NCBI GenBank assembly: GCA_903813345.2
Contig: CAIIXF020000004.1
Span: forward strand, 7,647,525-7,711,524
From: Owenia fusiformis
Lineage: Eukaryota; Annelida; Polychaeta; Sabellida; Oweniidae
Reading direction: 5' to 3'
DNA: 64,000 bases
The notes under the pieces are model-generated. The model was not told where the DNA came from and did not search any database. It saw only the letters and a list, made by a program, of their open reading frames with translations. This document shows, piece after piece, positions 48,901-51,900 of this stretch. The position numbers and the translations under genes are program-made. Within the stretch, counting starts at the first letter, position 1. Every line of letters starts with the position of its first letter.

Positions 48901-51900
48901 CTCATTATAAGGTTCGATAGACCTTCATTTCTACTGCTTGGAACTGACATGACATTTTATACATGTTTGTGTTTAAATCAGGATATACTTGAACAGCATG
49001 TTATTTCAACACATATTTTACATGCAGTTGTTAATCTGAATTTATATTGTTGAACTTTCTTGTATTCCTGATTCGTGATACGTATAACAAATCAATATAA
49101 ATCGCAGCATATATCTCTAGGTGCTGAATGGGTTTTTTATGTCACCACCACAAATGGTGACATATTGTTAAAGTCTCTAACATTTTATTGACGATGTTCA
49201 GCGGTTGGTGTTCGGCATTTGTAAAAAGTGGCAGGTGGTGACATGACATTATGCATGTTAATGGCTTGTAAGTTAATCAAAAGCCAAATCTCTGAAATAA
49301 TATTAAGGGTTGTATATAATGGAAATTATTGCTCATCTATTCCCATGGGAAATTTTTTAGCAACTGAAGCTATATAAGCATATGTAAAATCCATTTACAT
49401 ATAGCTACCATGAAAATTCCCAAAACACGCTTTAAGAAAAGAAAGTCAGTTGTGCAATATATTTGAGACAATGGGACCCTTTGATATTAATCCTTCTTTG
49501 ATGAATAAGCAACATCTTGAATATCGTGTAATTTCATCAAGACTATCTCGTATTTAATTTGATCATTTGATACTGCAATACAGGAGCAGGTGATTGCTTA
49601 TTTTCTCATTTGTAACATTTAGAATTCCCCGCTGTCTACCCTTTCCATTGAAATTAAATTTCTCATTAGTCACCGCAGAAAGGTGGTGACATATTGTTAT
49701 GGTCTCCGTTTTTTACGGCGGTTGGTGGTTGGCGATCGGCGTCTGTAACAAATTCCCACAACTTCCAATAACTTAACAAATACTGTTTAGACTGACAATT
49801 TTTTCAAAATCATCTCCAAGTTCCTAGAAGTTCAAATCTGACTTTAGATTTGAGATTTCACCTTCGATGGCCTTCTCAGGGTAAAAATTTATTTTTTCAA
49901 AATTATCTTAAAAATTTCAGAAATTCAAATTTGAACTCATAATATTTTGATCAACTACCTGTAGGTGGTGACATTTGCCATGTTAATGACTTGTTTTAAT
50001 CTGAAATACAAAAGATCGCGTAGACCATTGTTGCTTGATTATAGCAATAACATTTACTTGTGCACGTTCAAGATGGCCCTGCGCATTTTTTAATATATAT
50101 CATATCTGAGAAGCGTATCGGTTCAAAAAATCCCAGAAGACCTAACATATTTTACCATTTCGTGCGCCTCTTTATTTTGCAGTTCAAAAGTAGCTTTCTC
50201 TTAAAAAATCAACCTTCCAGATTTGTTGAATTTCTTGCAGAAATCGTCTAATTCCCCTCCCCTTTCGTCCCATTTTTCTGATCACCAGGCATGATAATGC
50301 ATTCAACATACAGGCTTAATAAAACGTTGCATTTTTGGTGAAACCTTTTTGAAAATGTATGTTGATGGATTCAATGCCAAAAATTGTCGAAAATTGTTTG
50401 TCGTAACCTCTGTGATCCTTTCCTTTCTAAAAACGACACATTGAAGCTGGACGGGTATATCTCTCCGTTCACGTTTACGTTGTGAAGCTTCACATCGAAG
50501 CTGAACGGGTATATCTCTCCGTTCACGTTTACGTTGTGAAGCTTCACATTGAAGCTGAACGGGTATATCTCTCCGTTCACGTTTACGTTGTGAAGCTTCA
50601 CATTGAAGCTGAACGGGTATATCTCTCCGTTCACGTTTACGTTGTGAAGCTTCACATTGAAGCTGAACGGGTATATCTCTCCGTTCACGTTTACGTTGTG
50701 AAGCTTCACATTGAAGCTGAACGGGTATATCTCTCCGTTCACGTTTACGTTGTGAAGCTTCACATTGAAGCTGAACGGGTATATCTCTCCGTTCACGTTT
50801 ACGTTGTGAAGCTTCACATTGAAGCTGAACGGGTATATCTCTCCGTTCACGTTTACGTTGTGAAGCTTCACATTGAAGCTGAACGGGTATATCTCTCCGT
50901 TCACGTTTACGTTGTGAAGCTTCACATTGAAGCTGAACGGGTATATCTCTCCGTTCACGTTTACGTTGTGAAGCTTCACATCGAAGCTGAACGGGTATAT
51001 CTCTCCGTTCACGTTTACGTTGTGAAGCTTCACATTGAAGCTGAACGGGTATATCTCTCCGTTCACGTTTACGTTGTGAAGCTTCACATTGAAGCTGAAC
51101 GGGTATATCTCTCCGTTCACGTTTACGTTGTGAAGCTTCACATTGAAGCTGAACGGGTATATCTCTCCGTTCACGTTTACGTTGTGAAGCTTCACATTGA
51201 AGCTGAACGGGTATATCTCTCCGTTCACGTTTACGTTGTGAAGCTTCACATTGAAGCTGAACGGGTATATCTCTCCGTTCACGTTTACGTTGTGAAGCTT
51301 CACATTGAAGCTGAACGGGTATATCTCTCCGTTCACGTTTACGTTGTGAAGCTTCACATCGAAGCTGAACGGGTATATCTCTCCGTTCACGTTTACGTTG
51401 TGAAGCTTCACATTGAAGCTGAACGGGTATATCTCTCCGTTCACGTTTACGTTGTGAAGCTTCACATTGAAGCGGAACGGGTATATCTCTCCGTTCACGT
51501 TTACGTTGTGAAAAAAAAACGTTTAACCTCTGTAATATCTTTTCATGACACCTTGTAAAACCCTTAAATATTCTTATCGATTTTAAACAGTTTTCCCAGG
51601 TATAGCCCACATTTCATGTGTTTTATAGTAGTCTTTACTATTTGGTATAATATAACAACGTTGTTATGTTACAGCATAGAAGTAGTCTAATGTCATACAA
51701 AAATAACCTTACAATGCAGTCATTATTTTAATGGAGATAATACTATTGTGTCATCCTTAGTTATTGGCTCATAATCACCCTTGGCTAAGTTGGAAATGCA
51801 AAGATAAGGAAATTAATTTTTTGTTCTCGATCTCTTACCCTCGGGTGGCAATGTAGGTATGTGGTTGCTAATGTATTGGCGTATGGTATTTGTTACAAAA

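Noticed and set aside
50303-51610. 435-codon - strand ORF of SQRKRERRDIPVQLQCEA repeats and matching + strand ORF
   Set aside because: A homogeneous 54-bp array open in several frames on both strands; no start context, domain or splice support.
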